Assembly: GCA_043228905.1 (NCBI GenBank)
Contig: JBHGNT010000002.1
Location: 14,694,001-14,758,000 of the forward strand
Reading direction: 5' to 3'
Source of the DNA: Azolla caroliniana
Taxonomy: Eukaryota; Polypodiophyta
DNA length: 64,000 bases
A program made the translations under genes and the position numbers. This document shows positions 10,731-20,529 of this stretch, piece by piece; positions within the stretch are counted from its first letter, which is position 1; each line of letters opens with the position of its first letter. A model generated the notes under the pieces. It worked only from the letters and a program-made list of their open reading frames with translations. It had not been told where the DNA came from and did no database searches.

Positions 10731-11331
10731 GAAAAACGGGTAATGAACGCACGACACAGTGAAGAGAAAGAGTACACAGGATGTTAATGTGGAAAACCCA
10801 AACTAGGGAAAAACCACGGAAACCCACAGACTGCAAACTATCACTATGTCACAATGTACAATAGTAAAGCACCAAGGCAACGACCTCGAGCTTGCTATCT
10901 TCACCACAGGCGGCGGTTACAACAGAGGCAACAACCTCTTTCTCTCTCTCTCTCTCTATGTACAGAGTTACGCACTATGATCTTGCACCAACAAGAATGA
11001 CAACAACACACTAAGTTTGCCCTAAGTCATATTTATACTAATATGACTTTTCGGCTATTTACAAATATAGCCCCGATGGACTCTCAGAAACATATTTACG
11101 AATATGTCCCTTCATCTGGTGAGCACTCCTCACCGGGCCTGCATCATCCGGCGCTTGCCAGGCACATGTCATCCGGTTCTCACCGGGTCTTCACCATCCG
11201 GCTCTTGCCGGGTACTCGTCATCCGGTTCTCACCGGGTCTTCCGTAGCCGGGTACTCCACATCCGGTTTCGGAGTTTGCTCATCATCATTGTTCTTTTCA
11301 CTTCCCATCCGGAGGGACTTGTTTCCTAACA
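10731..11331 (-). repeat. Solo LTR, copia F family
   Basis: About 600 bp, minus orientation: the plus-strand end is TTTCCTAACA and the minus strand starts TGTTAGGAAACAAGTCC. It shares the GTGGAAAACCC...AAACTAGGG...AAACCACGG block and the CATCCGG-rich end with 59459-60083 and 61256-61869. The first ~60 bp of the family LTR, with the CTCGGCCACAACCGAG hairpin, are absent here, so it is truncated or deleted at 10731. No target duplication is visible. Confidence 0.7.
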
Positions 11332-11423
11332 TGAATTAGCGGATAATTAATACAGTGTTGTTGTTCTGGATCTTCATCAATGTTAATTACTGTTCTATGC
11401 CAAGTGTAATTTATCTTACGCGT
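11332..11423 (+). repeat. Gypsy X-type LTR remnant, left piece
   Basis: Resembles the reverse complement of the gypsy X LTR (39657-40119), sharing TTAATTACTGTTCT and TTATCTTACGCG. It is split from its right piece (12299-12451) by the solo LTR at 11424. Confidence 0.6.
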
Positions 11424-12298
11424 TGTCCCATTATTATGCGCGTACGTGTAGAAGGGGCGGGACCACGGGTGTCTCGGGCGAGGGAGAACGGGGTGTCGAG
11501 AAGCTGACTTCTCTCCAGTCCCGGCTGCATTGGTTGTGGCGTACCTCGGAGTGATTCCAGATGCGTACCGGCGGCTACCGAACATGAGAAAGGAAGAGAG
11601 AGAGAGACCACGCGCGCAATACCGACTCAACACACACCTCTTATGTACAGGAAACAAAGGAAAAGAAACACACCTAACACCAACATAGACACAAATACGC
11701 ACAACCTTTTTTATATATATAAATACACGTGCAAGATACAATACCGGCTTTGAGCCGGACCAAGGTAGGTTAGGTTACAACAGCCGTCTGCTGCCAAGCC
11801 GCCGATCGGAGAGCTCTCGGGTTCGTCGCACCGAGCGGGGTGTTGCACAGGAGACCGAGCAGAAGCAAACCCCACTTAACATACAAGCTCTTCACCAAGC
11901 TAAACCCTACACAGACACGAAGGAGAAGAAGAAGTCGAAGAACCCTAACCGAAAATAAGAAAGTAAGAAGAAGAAGAAAGCTACCAAGATGAAACCCTAA
12001 AACGAAATAGGGAGAAAGACCAAAGTACAAACCCTAAGGGAATAAGAGAAAGATGAAGACCAAGAAGTACCAAACCCTAAATCTAACGGTATTCCCTCCT
12101 AACTCAAAATGGGCAACCCCTTACAAGAGACCCCTCCCTTCCTTTTACAGCCCAAGGAGGGAGAGACGTTACAATGTGGGATAAATTGTCCCCTTTATTC
12201 TATACATTGTTTCCTACTATACGTGTGCACATGTTACACACCACCGACTTGCCCCATTCCACCCCGGTTTCATACTATAGCCGGAAATCTTCATGACA
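11424..12298 (-). repeat. Solo LTR of the LARD-like family
   Basis: 875 bp, starting TGTCCCATTATTATGCG, with the same CGGGACCACGGGTGTCTCGG block, GA tract and CCGGAAATCTTCATGACA end as 3246-4068 and 8109-8959. It is inserted in an X-type LTR. The flanks CGCGT (11419-11423) and CGTGT (12300-12304) look like a target duplication with one mismatch. No interior is present, so it arose by LTR-LTR recombination. Confidence 0.75.
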
Positions 12299-12451
12299 AC
12301 GTGTATTGTGACTAATGATCTTGTTGATTAGTAACCGATTAGGGTTTCATTAATAGTTCGGTCTAAGTTTATCTCACCGCAACACCCCCTTTGGTGAAGT
12401 GTCTCAAGGGGACACCCTGTGTTAGGGCATTGTCCGGCCCCTAGCGATAAC
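12299..12451 (+). repeat. Gypsy X-type LTR remnant, right piece
   Basis: Continues the X-type LTR after the solo LTR: it contains CCCCCTTTGGTGAAGTGTCT, GGGGACACCCTGTGTTAGG and TGTCCGGCCCCTAGCGATAA. The same strings occur in reverse complement at 25741-25810 and 39660-39730. The join to copia B near 12443-12452 is not exact. Confidence 0.6.
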
Positions 12452-13340
12452 CGATCTCGCCGAGATTAGTAAGGTAAAATCAATCCTATCCGGCAGATTC
12501 GAAATGAAAGATATGCACGAGCTCCATTAATTCCTTGGTATCGAAGTAATTCGGACACCAGTCAGGATATTGATCACTCAACGACACTACATTCTCAACT
12601 TACTCTACAAGTTCGGAATGACTAAGTGTAAACCAGTGTCTACTCCTCTCGATCGTAATCTCAAGATCGATGTTGATTCAGGAACAGTAGAGTGCGAGTC
12701 GACTAGGTATCGACAGTTGATCGACATCCTAATCTATCTAACCATCACACGACCCGACCTCAGCTATTTGGTCCACCTACTTAGCCAATTCATGCAGAAC
12801 CCACGAAATGATCATCTTGATTGTGCTAAGAGGATACTTCGATATGTCAGTATGATGATGGATTACGACATTATGTATAAGTCTCATACGCTTAGTCGGC
12901 TCGAAGGGTACACATACGTGGACTGGGCTGGCTATAAGGCCGATAGATGATCAACGTCAGGTTTCGTCTTCTCCCTCGGCAGCGGAACGATCTCCTGGAG
13001 TAGCAAGAAGAAACCGACAATCGCATTGTCGAGTACAGAGGCTGAATACAGGGGCGTGATAGTCGCCGCGTGCGAAGTTGTCTGGCTCAAACACATCATG
13101 AAGGATTTGGGCGTTCCCATCACGGATCTAATTCACCTCTACTACGACAACATGAGCAACATCTATCTCACTCAGAACCTGGTGTTCCACGCACGGACTA
13201 AACACATCGAAGTGCACTATCAGTTCATTTGCGAGTGAGTTCAGGCTGGCAAAATCGATTTACAATATATCAGTACCGCCAGGTTGCTGATATCTTCACA
13301 AAAGCCCTGGGTATCGACAAGCTGCAGTAGTTTGCGACGA
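12452..13340 (+). pseudogene. Copia B RT C-terminus and RNase H
   Basis: Resumes copia B at DLAEISKVKSILS, followed by a stop in the HELHYFLGIEVI block. It continues with YKFGMTKCKPVSTPLDRN, ITRPDLSYLVHLLSQFM and HLDCAKRILRYVS, then RNase H with [34 protein letters not shown] and [10 protein letters not shown]. Two to three stops interrupt it. It is the C-terminal half of the same polyprotein as 8960-10730. Confidence 0.85.
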
Positions 13341-13550
13341 ACCTTAGTCTCTGAGTCACCGACCAACCACGCTTAAGGTGGAGTACAATAGCAACAGAAT
13401 AGCAGTCAATGCCGAACAGTAATCGATCCGTCGATCGAAGCCGACTAGAAAGTCGACGTATGAAATTGAACAATTGAAATCGTAACAATCGAAAACCGAA
13501 ATATGAACCAAAACAACTTTTCAGCATCCAAAGTTGTGTTCAAAGGGGCG
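13341..13550 (+). other. 3' untranslated part and polypurine tract of copia B
   Basis: No domain seen. It ends in the purine-rich CAAAGGGGCG (13541-13550) directly before the LTR, which fits a plus-strand priming tract. Confidence 0.6.
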
Positions 13551-13830
13551 TGTTGAGAATCGAACTCAACTTTGCATAGAGACAGTGTTCACACTAGGTA
13601 GTGGACAACTACTAGGCTAGTTTTGTAATTAGTGGCAAGGGCACTTACCCTAGATTAGTTGGTATTTAGACCAACCTTTTGTAACTTAGTTACTGTTGGA
13701 TGTAATATACACTTTTCTTGTTTAGAGCTCTCTCTTTCCCTCTCTCTCTCTCTCTCTCTCTTGTCTAACTGCACGCACACATACACAGAGTTTGCTTTCG
13801 TTGCACCATCCCCGACTCTCATTCGCTACA
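13551..13830 (+). repeat. 3' LTR of copia B
   Basis: About 280 bp from TGTTGAGAATCGAACTCAAC to ATTCGCTACA. It contains a (CT)n tract near 13740-13762. A related 82-bp LTR start lies at 21141-21222. Confidence 0.7.
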
Positions 13831-13906
13831 TGAAGACATCAAAAGATCAGTCAGTAATAGTCCACTTTCCCATCAACATATATAGCGTACCGAGTATGTA
13901 CCTTGG
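13831..13906. other. Spacer, nothing recognised
   Basis: 76 bases between the copia B LTR and the gypsy W LTR, with no domain or repeat recognised. Confidence 0.4.
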
Positions 13907-14348
13907 TGTTAGAATCTTAATTAATGTTAAGCAAAATTTAAGAGGAAAATAAGGAAGAAAGGGCACCAATCCACCCGACCACCCCCCAATAAAGGTGAGA
14001 GATGGATCCAAGTCCCTCATCTATGTCCAATACCACCATGTATGGACATAGATCGTACCTTGGGTTTGAAGAAGAAGTAGGCACACGTGTATGAAGCTAG
14101 AGCTTTGCCACATTATCAAAGTCTCTATCTCAAAACAATAAATAAAACTGATACCCCTCCATGAAGGTAGCTAGCCTTCTTATATAGGCTCAAACCGTGT
14201 TTCCTAGTTGGTTGCTTTTTTTTATAAAAAGTATCTAGGTGAAGAAACACTTTAAAGTTATTTCCCATAGTAGCATTGGGATAACTCAATCCTCACCATG
14301 ACCATTACAAATTAGCCCACAATTATAGTTATAGTTATGCTCGTAACA
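13907..14348 (-). repeat. 3' LTR of gypsy W
   Basis: 442 bp bounded by the inverted ends TGTTA and TAACA, preceded on the minus strand by the polypurine tract AAAGGGGGAGTA. The minus strand contains the TATA-like CCTATATAAGAAGG near 14175-14188. Confidence 0.75.
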
Positions 14349-14635
14349 TACTCCCCCTTTCTAAAAGTTTGCACTCTTGCAATGAAAAGTCTGATAACTG
14401 TGTTTTAAGAGAATCTTTAGTAGAACCATCCATACAATTTTAAACTCTTGAATATACCTAGAACGTAGAAGTTTAGTTTTCGAATCAATAATTCTTTTTG
14501 TCTTATGAGGTTTGGATAACAAATCCTCGAAAGTATCAAGAGGTTTAATGGAAACTCAATCATAATCAGAACCCAAGAATTCTTTGAAACGACTAACATG
14601 AAAAAAAGGATGGACTTTTATGTGTTAGTTGGAAG
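14349..14635 (-). pseudogene. Gypsy W integrase end with chromodomain-like tail
   Basis: Read on the minus strand from 14635: LPTNT, a stop, KVHPFFHVSRFKEF (the family motif is KVHPVFHVSxLK), then PLDTFEDLLSKPHK and RIIDSKTKLLRSRYIQEF, the conserved tail of plant gypsy integrases. It continues directly from the frame at 19715-19845 on the other side of copia E. Stops and frameshifts make it non-functional. Confidence 0.75.
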
Positions 14636-14930
14636 TGTCAGTATATATATCTATATATGTGTATATATGTATGTGGACACGTTTGAGGACCTGTTCGCTT
14701 ATGCTCAGAAAACAACACACATAGAAAATACAGTGAATGAAGACTTAGACAATAGATTGAGCTTTAATGGAAAGCTTCTTATTACTTCGTTCTCACTCAG
14801 GGATACAATACTCTTCTCATCATCACTCATTACAATGCTAAGTATTCTCTTATATACTAATCCCTAACTTATTAACAAGTTCACACTTGGACGGATACAA
14901 TTTGGAAGGAGTCAGACTTTTATGCCAACA
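14636..14930 (-). repeat. 3' LTR of copia E
   Basis: 295 bp, TGTTGGCATAAAAGTC to ATACTGACA on the minus strand. It is preceded by the polypurine tract ACGGGGGAGTT (plus 14931-14941). Contains a TATATATA-rich end. Confidence 0.9.
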
Positions 14931-15142
14931 AACTCCCCCGTAAAAGGACTACTCTTTCTTGCATGCACAAGTGTTTGGGGTTATCTCCCCCGTAATCCTA
15001 GATTACAAAAGTGATCTAAGTTTATATGTTACTAGTCGGTCAACATGCAGCTGAGTCGGCAGATATATAGGATGTGTCGTTATTGTTCTGATTAGATCTT
15101 ACCTTCTATTCCTCGTTCGTCTTTCTTCTGGTCGGTCGCTTG
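14931..15142 (-). other. 3' untranslated part of copia E with polypurine tract
   Basis: No domain seen. It contains ACGGGGGAGTT next to the LTR and a second GGGGGAGATAACCCC block near 14978-14992 that copia G shares at ~2851-2865. Confidence 0.6.
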
Positions 15143-16100
15143 TCATAGCCCCATTTTCGTCCTTAGTGCTCTGAAGCGTAGATCTAGGAGTGGCTTCGTC
15201 AGGAAATTGGCGATGTTCACCTCGGTGTCGATCTTCCGGACTTTGAGTTTCTTTTCGTTTATGAGCTCCCGGAGATGATGATACCACACCTCAATGTGCT
15301 TCATCTTCGCATGATAGATGGGATTGTTGATGAGGTGTATTGCGCTCTGTGAGTCGCAATAGATGGTCGGCATTGGTCGGTTGTTTCGGCTTGCAGTTCT
15401 GAAGTCAGCAGTTAATCGGTGTAGCCAGATCGCTTCCTTTGCTGCTTCCGATGCTGCTATGTACTCGGCTTCTTTGGTAGACAGAGCCGTGCACTCTTGA
15501 AGTTTCGACCTCCATGATATCGCCCCGCCACCACAGGTGAAGACGTAGCCTGATGTCAATTTCCGATTATCTGCATTTCTGGCATAGTCGGCATCGGTGT
15601 AGCCTTCGACTTCGGCTCAGGTTGTCAGTCCGAAAGTCAGATGTGCATCCAGGGTTCCTTTTAGATACCTAAGGATGTGCTTGACGGCCTCCCAATGCTT
15701 CTTTCCTGGGTTTGACATGTACCGGCTGACGACGCCTATGACATGGGCTAGGTTGGGTCGGGTCGCCACCATTGCGTACATGATACTTCCTACTGCCGAT
15801 GCGTAGGGTATTTTTCCATTAAGATCTCTCTCCTTGTCTTTCGAAGGAGAGTCTCTGTCCAATAGTCCAATCGACGTCAGAAGCGGTGTCAGTGCTGGCT
15901 TCGCATTCTCCATGTTGAAGCGCTTCAGCACCTTGCAGATGTATTCGGACTGGGAGAGTCGGAAAGTTTTGGTCGTCCGATTTCGCTCTATCCTCATGCC
16001 CAATGTGTCGGGCTTGTCCAAGTTCCTTCGTTGTGAACTTCGCGTGAAGGCTCCACTTTAGCTTACCGATCTCTACTTGATTGCTTCCTGGAATCAACAT
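15143..16100 (-). pseudogene. Copia E RT C-terminus and RNase H
   Basis: From 16100 on the minus strand: MLIPGSNQVEIGKLKWSL, which follows directly after the catalytic motif, a frameshift near 16021, then LGMRIERNRTTKTFRLSQ, YICKVLKRFNMENAKP and IPYASAVGSIMYAMVATRP. After one stop near 15618 comes RNase H with TSGYVFTCGGGAISW, LSTKEAEYIAASEA and IYCDSQSAIHL. The RT motif reads YVKEMLI instead of YVDDMLI, so both catalytic Asp residues are gone. Confidence 0.9.
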
Positions 16101-16732
16101 TTCCTTGACGTATAGGATCAGATAGATCCTTCCTGGCTAGTTGCCGAACATACATGCATGGGTTGGAGTCTGATCTGTTGTATCCAAGCTGTTGTATGTA
16201 GGCGTCAAACTTCTGGTACCACACTCTCGGCGCATGTTTTAGGCCATATAGACTTTTCTTTAGTCGACATACGAGGTGACTGTCCTCCCCCATCGCTGTG
16301 AAGCCTGTCGGTTGAGACATGTATATGTCTTCTTCCAGATCTCCGTGTAGGAATGCCGTCTTTACGTCCATCTGTTCGATCTCTAGATCTTCGGTCGCCA
16401 CGACTCCTAGTAGGAGTCGGAGGGTGGTCATCTTGCCTACTGGTGAGAATATCTCATCGTAGTCGACCCCGTATTCCTGTTTGAATCCTTTCGTGACAAG
16501 CCGAGCTTTGTACTTGGGTTTCTCTGAGTTGGATACATACTTGTATCGGAAAACCCATTTGCAAGGTAGCGGCTTCCTTCCAGCTGGTAGTTTGACCAGT
16601 TCCGATGTCTGGTTTTGATGAATTGAGTCCATTTCGGATTTCATGGTTGTAGCCATGTTTCGGTATCCGGTGCGGCCATAGCTTCTTCATACGTGCTTGG
16701 TTCGCCTGCATCCGTGTAGTTGACATAGTCAA
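16063..16732 (-). pseudogene. Copia E RT N-terminus
   Basis: Encodes the RT fingers and palm: MATTMKSEMDSIHQNQT, LPCKWVFRYKYV, KARLVTKGFKQEYGVDYDEI, LRLLLGVVATEDLEIEQMDV, KTAFLHGDLEEDIYMSQP and CRLKKSLYGLKHAPRVWYQK. It then shifts frame just before the catalytic motif near 16110. It is the copia RVT_2 domain that would copy the element's RNA. Confidence 0.9.
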
Positions 16733-17396
16733 GGCCCGGTTGATAGAACTCTAGTTGTCTTCGAGCTCGTCCAAATCTCCTATGTGCCGAAATGTTTGGT
16801 TCAGATCCTTTGATCAGCTCTGTTGGTCGATCGGTATTAGTCGAACCATCTATATTAGGAGTCTCGTTAGGTGTCCCACCCCTAGATTGGGATTTTGACG
16901 GTGTCTAGTTGTCCTCCCCTGTGGTTGTCGTCGACTCTTTTCTAACGTGTCTCTTGGTGACGATAGGACTTGTTGCCGATTCGGTGTCGGCAGGGAAGTT
17001 GGCAACTTGTTGGAGTTCGACTGTTTGTCGAGTCTCTGATTTGGCCCAATGGGTCGGTCCTTCTACGACAATGTTGTCATCTTTGAAGGATACCTTCTTA
17101 CCAACTGTTTTCTCTTGGTTCCGCTTAGAGAAGATAGAGTCTTCATTGAAGACTACATCCCTGCTTTGGATCAATTTCCGGTTTTGAAGGTCCCATAGCC
17201 GGTAGCCGAAGTCCCATCGGTTCCATAACCAAGAAATATGCACTTCGTTTCATGGGGTGCCAACTTTGTCCTTTTGTCCCTGGGGATGAACACATAGGTT
17301 TCGCATCCGAATATATGGAGCCTATCGTGGGTCAACTGTTTGCTCTTAGAGCCTGATTGCTCTTGATGGTGCTAGATTTATCAGGTACACTACCAT
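16733..17396 (-). pseudogene. Copia E integrase C-terminal region and linker
   Basis: The best frame (17243-16905) contains WDFGYRLWDLQNRKLIQSRD followed by VVFNEDSIF, the standard copia segment after integrase, and an acidic linker before RT. Frameshifts occur near 17240 and 16905. Confidence 0.75.
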
Positions 17397-17792
17397 CTAC
17401 AATGCCCCGGCCCAAAATTCCAGCTTCAGTCCGGCTTGTTGGAGCATTGCCATCACCCTCTCTTGGATCGTCCCGTTGATCCGTTCTACCACTCCATTTT
17501 GCATGGATGTGTAGGGAATAATCTTTTGGTGTGGGATCCCTTTTCCAGACAAGTACTGTTTGAAGGCTTTGGAGGTGTACTCACCTCCATTGTTGGATCG
17601 GAGTGTCCTCACTCTATATCCCGACCGGTTCTCCACTTCAAATATCCATCGAGTGAAGACCTCAAGCGCTTCATCTTTGGACTTGATGGAGTATGCCCAA
17701 ACTTTTCGTGTATAGTCATCTACGAATGTGATGACGTACCAGGAGGCACCTAGTGATCGCTCTGGTATGGGCCCACATATGTCTGTGTGCAC
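17397..17792 (-). pseudogene. Copia E integrase core
   Basis: 131-residue open frame with the first Asp block MHTDICGP, the YVITFVDDYTRKVW segment and the Glu block NGVVERINGTI. The second catalytic Asp block reads LRSNNGGEY, Asp changed to Asn, which should inactivate strand transfer. It would have inserted the cDNA into the genome. Confidence 0.85.
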
Positions 17793-17888
17793 GAGATCTA
17801 GGGATTGTCGTACCGTCTCGTAGTGGAGAGAGTGCGGACTTCGGGTCTATTTCCCATATTGACAATGCTCGCAGAAGTCCGTCTTTGC

Positions 17889-18674
17889 CTAGAGTTTCGG
17901 AATGTAGTCGACCGACATCAGCTGATCAAGTCCAGCTTGAGACATGTGGCCAAGTTGGCCATGCCATAAGTTCGGGTCGGTTTTCTCGGCTATGTTCACG
18001 GTCCCTTCAGGGTTGATCGCCATTAATGGGTATAGATTATTATACCTGTGCCCACTACCGATTTTTAGGTTTCCTCGATTGATTACCCATGTCGACTCGT
18101 GTAGAGTCGTTTGATACCTGTCTTTGGCTAACATGCCGATGGAGAGCAGACTCCTCTTTAGATCGGGTACGTGCCGAACTCGGTGCAGGGTTATTGTGTT
18201 GCCATTTGGCAATCTGATGGAAACCTCTCCAGTTCCGGCTATCTTGCATTCTGGCCTGTTTCCTAGTCGAACTGTGCCACTGGTGTCAGTTGAATAGTTC
18301 GAGAACCATTCAATGTTGGGGTTCACGTGAAATGTGGTGCCAGAGTCTAGTAGCCATGTGTGTGCAACTTGTGCACTATAGAGGACTTCTGTGATCATTG
18401 AGTCCTCTAAGGAGAGGATTTCTCTGAATCGGGTGTCGACGACGTTGATCTGATTGCCGACTGGAGAGTGGTTCGAGTCGAAACGTCCCCGATTCCGCTC
18501 AGTTCGCCGACCACTCTCTTTTCTTTTTATTGACCAGCAGTCGAAAACATTGTGACCAACTTTCCTGTAGTGTGTGTAGTACTCACTTGTTCGGCCCGTT
18601 TTCAACTTCGACCGTTGTCGGTCCCCCCTTGTTTTCGATCGGTCCCCCCTTTGTCGGTCGAACGACTCAGTCAA
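17889..18674 (-). pseudogene. Copia E zinc knuckle, protease and pre-integrase
   Basis: 261-residue frame: basic linker, a knuckle that lost its first two Cys (THYRKVGHNVFDC), protease active site WLLDSGTTFHV near 18350-18320, the VRHVPDLKRSLLSIGMLAK segment and the GAG_pre-integrase LWHGQLGHMSQAG near 17945. Protease would cleave the polyprotein. The segment 17793-17888 joins it to integrase with a stop. Confidence 0.85.
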
Positions 18675-18723
18675 GTGATGGGCGACTCAGTCAAGTGATG
18701 GGCGACTCAGTCAAGTGATGGGC
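18664..18723. repeat. 20-bp unit in three perfect tandem copies
   Basis: GACTCAGTCAAGTGATGGGC is repeated three times inside gag of copia E. Going from one to three copies adds 40 bp, which shifts the frame by one. This accounts for the gag frame ending at 18691 while the knuckle-protease frame starts at 18674. Confidence 0.95.
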
Positions 18724-19321
18724 TTCTGCTGACTCATCGATGGTTAGTCCCATCAATTTTCTCCTAATGTCCTCTGTGAGGACTTGGACGATTGTTTCAT
18801 CCAAGTTTAGGATCGGTCGGCTATTGGCATATGTCGTGTAGAATACCTCCCAACTCGCCGGCAAGCTTGATAGAAGGGCAATGGCTTTCACTTCTTCTTC
18901 GAAGTTAATCCCTTGTGATGAGAGCTCTGACAACACCCGGCTGAAGGTGCTCATGTGAGAGGTCACTGGATCAGTCTCTTTCATCTTCATATTGAGCAGT
19001 TGTTTGATCAAAATTATATTTCGAAGATGAGGACTTCTTCTCATAGACGGCATGTAGTTTCTCCTACAATAAGAACGTTGTCGTCTCTTTCGCCATGCTG
19101 AAGTAGACGTTTTCGGCTAGGTGCATTCAGATGGTGGATCGTGCTATTTCGTCTACTGATCTCCACTCCTATGTTGTCATCGAAGTAGGCTTTTCGTTGT
19201 GCCGAATGGCTTCAACCTGTCTTCAGATGATCAACACATCCTACATCATCTCCTTCCATTGGGCAAATTTTTTGCCGTCGAACTTTCTTATTTCAACTCC
19301 TATTCTAGATGTTGAAGCCAT
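18691..19321 (-). pseudogene. Copia E gag
   Basis: The likely start is the ATG at 19321 (MASTSRIGVEIRKFDGK, a standard copia gag opening). The UBN2 core runs in 19053-18691 with LLNMKMKETDPVTSHMSTFS, LSSQGINFEEEVKAIALLSS and LPASWEVFYTTY. At least three stops occur before 19053. It would form the particle shell. Confidence 0.8.
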
Positions 19322-19407
19322 ATTCCTTTTATGAAAGTAAGATTTCTAACCTGGCCTTTTCTTCTCAGCTTTTTCTATTGTCTGTTGCCGCCGAACAACA
19401 AAGATTC

Positions 19408-19419
19408 GCTTTGATTCCA
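19408..19419 (-). other. Degenerate primer binding site of copia E
   Basis: The minus strand reads TGGAATCAAAGC two bases inside the LTR. It differs from the initiator-Met site TGGTATCAGAGC at two positions. Confidence 0.7.
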
Positions 19420-19421
19420 GT

Positions 19422-19714
19422 TGTCGGTATATATCTATATATGTGTATATATGTATGCGGAAACGTTTGAGGACCTGTTTGCTTATGCTCAGAAAACAAC
19501 ACACACAGAAAATAAATTGAATGAAAACTTAGACAGTAGATCGAGCTTTAATGGAAAGCTTCTTATTGCGTTGTTCTCACTCAGGGATACAATACTCTTC
19601 TCGTTATCACTCATTACAATGTTAGGTATTTGTTTATATACTAAGCCCTAACTTATTAACGCGTTCACACTCGGACGGATACAATTTGGAAGGATTCGGC
19701 CTTTTATGCCAGCA
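19422..19714 (-). repeat. 5' LTR of copia E
   Basis: 293 bp, TGCTGGCATAAAAGGCC to ATATACCGACA on the minus strand. Very similar to 14636-14930, so the insertion is not ancient. Confidence 0.9.
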
Positions 19715-20094
19715 AGATGGTCGCGGCCATAGGTAGATGAACCAATATGCTTGAGGATTGTGAAAGGTCCACAAAAGCGTGGGGCTAATTTAGCACACTT
19801 ACCCATAGAAAATGTCGTAGAGTCATCAAGCACACATAAAAACACTTTCTATCCAAGGAGAAATATTTTGGGTTGTCGATGTTGGTCAACATAAAATCCC
19901 AATGAATGTTGACATCGATAAGGGCATGTGGCTGAAAACCATACTTCAACATAAAAGAACGATATTCAGTCAATGTACTTTTGGAGCTATTATATGCAAA
20001 CTCCAAATTTGGAAAATATTGTTCTCATTTAGAAGGCTTCTTAACTATGTATGCTCAAAGCATATCCTTAATGATATGATTACCTCGTTTTGTT
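19715..20094 (-). pseudogene. Gypsy W integrase, C-terminal half
   Basis: From 20094 on the minus strand: AYIVKKPSK, EQYFPNLEFAYNSSKSTLTE, KYGFQPHALIDVN, then after a frameshift KCAKLAPRFCGPFTILKHIG and SSTY. This matches the end of the integrase core and the GPF(x)hxxxIG motif of plant chromovirus-type gypsy elements. Stops and a frameshift inactivate it. The next residues (LPTN, KVHPFFHVS) appear on the far side of copia E. Confidence 0.85.
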
Positions 20095-20508
20095 TGTCAT
20101 GACATTAAAAAAGAATTTTCTTTTTTACCTCAGACAAATTAGGGGCGATGGTTTTTTAGAAAATAAATTTTTTATATTGAATTTTTATATATATAAAACA
20201 AATTAAATTAATTTTCCCTGCTCCCAACTCCCCAGGATGGTTGGACAACCACAATGACATGTTGTCGTAGGTTGATAGTTCACAATGACCTGCAATTATG
20301 AGCACTCAATTTGACCTATTGTTGGCTATATCTTGTAAGTGACCTGTTGTAGTAGGTCACGACCCATATATATATATTAATATCCGCTTACATTGTCTTC
20401 GTTCTTGATCTTTTTGAGCTAGCCGTTTATGAATCTTGATGTGTTGTAAGTTCTGCTAAAGACCGAATCGTAGTTCCAGATTTAGTCCTTGCCACATCAT
20501 ATATGACA
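20095..20508 (-). repeat. 3' LTR of gypsy Z
   Basis: 414 bp bounded by perfect 6-bp inverted ends TGTCAT and ATGACA. The minus-strand polypurine tract AAAAGGGGGAGG lies next to it (20509-20520). AT-rich in the middle. Confidence 0.7.
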
Positions 20509-20529
20509 CCTCCCCCTTTTGATAAAAGG

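Larger units (their letters stand above)
8960..13830 (+). mobile_element. Copia B, decayed Ty1/copia element
   Basis: Plus-strand copia holding the protease-integrase linker, integrase, RT N-terminus, RNase H, a polypurine tract and a 3' LTR. The 5' LTR, gag and protease active site are missing to the left of 8960. The central RT is replaced by 10731-12451, which holds two solo LTRs and an LTR remnant. About 130 RT residues between GYAQT and the position of YVDDLVIT are lost. Confidence 0.8.
14636..19714 (-). mobile_element. Copia E, full-length but dead Ty1/copia element
   Basis: 5.08 kb with LTRs of 295 bp (14636-14930) and 293 bp (19422-19714), a primer site, gag, protease, integrase, RT and RNase H in order on the minus strand. 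The flanking five bases GGAAG and AGATG do not match, so a clear target duplication is absent; yet the gypsy W frame continues across it. Same family as copia G. Confidence 0.9.
13907..20094 (-). mobile_element. Gypsy W, 3' part, split by copia E
   Basis: Minus-strand Ty3/gypsy remnant: 3' LTR (13907-14348), C-terminal integrase (14349-14635 and 19715-20094) and copia E inserted in the middle. It is cut off on the right by the LTR of gypsy Z at 20095. Confidence 0.8.

Noticed and set aside
13740-13762. (CT)n tract as a regulatory GAGA site
   Set aside because: Simple repeats of this kind occur in many places here without conserved position; no support for function.
18664-18723. Three short direct repeats as a CRISPR-like array
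   Set aside because: The units abut without spacers and lie in a plant retrotransposon gag; it is a tandem duplication.
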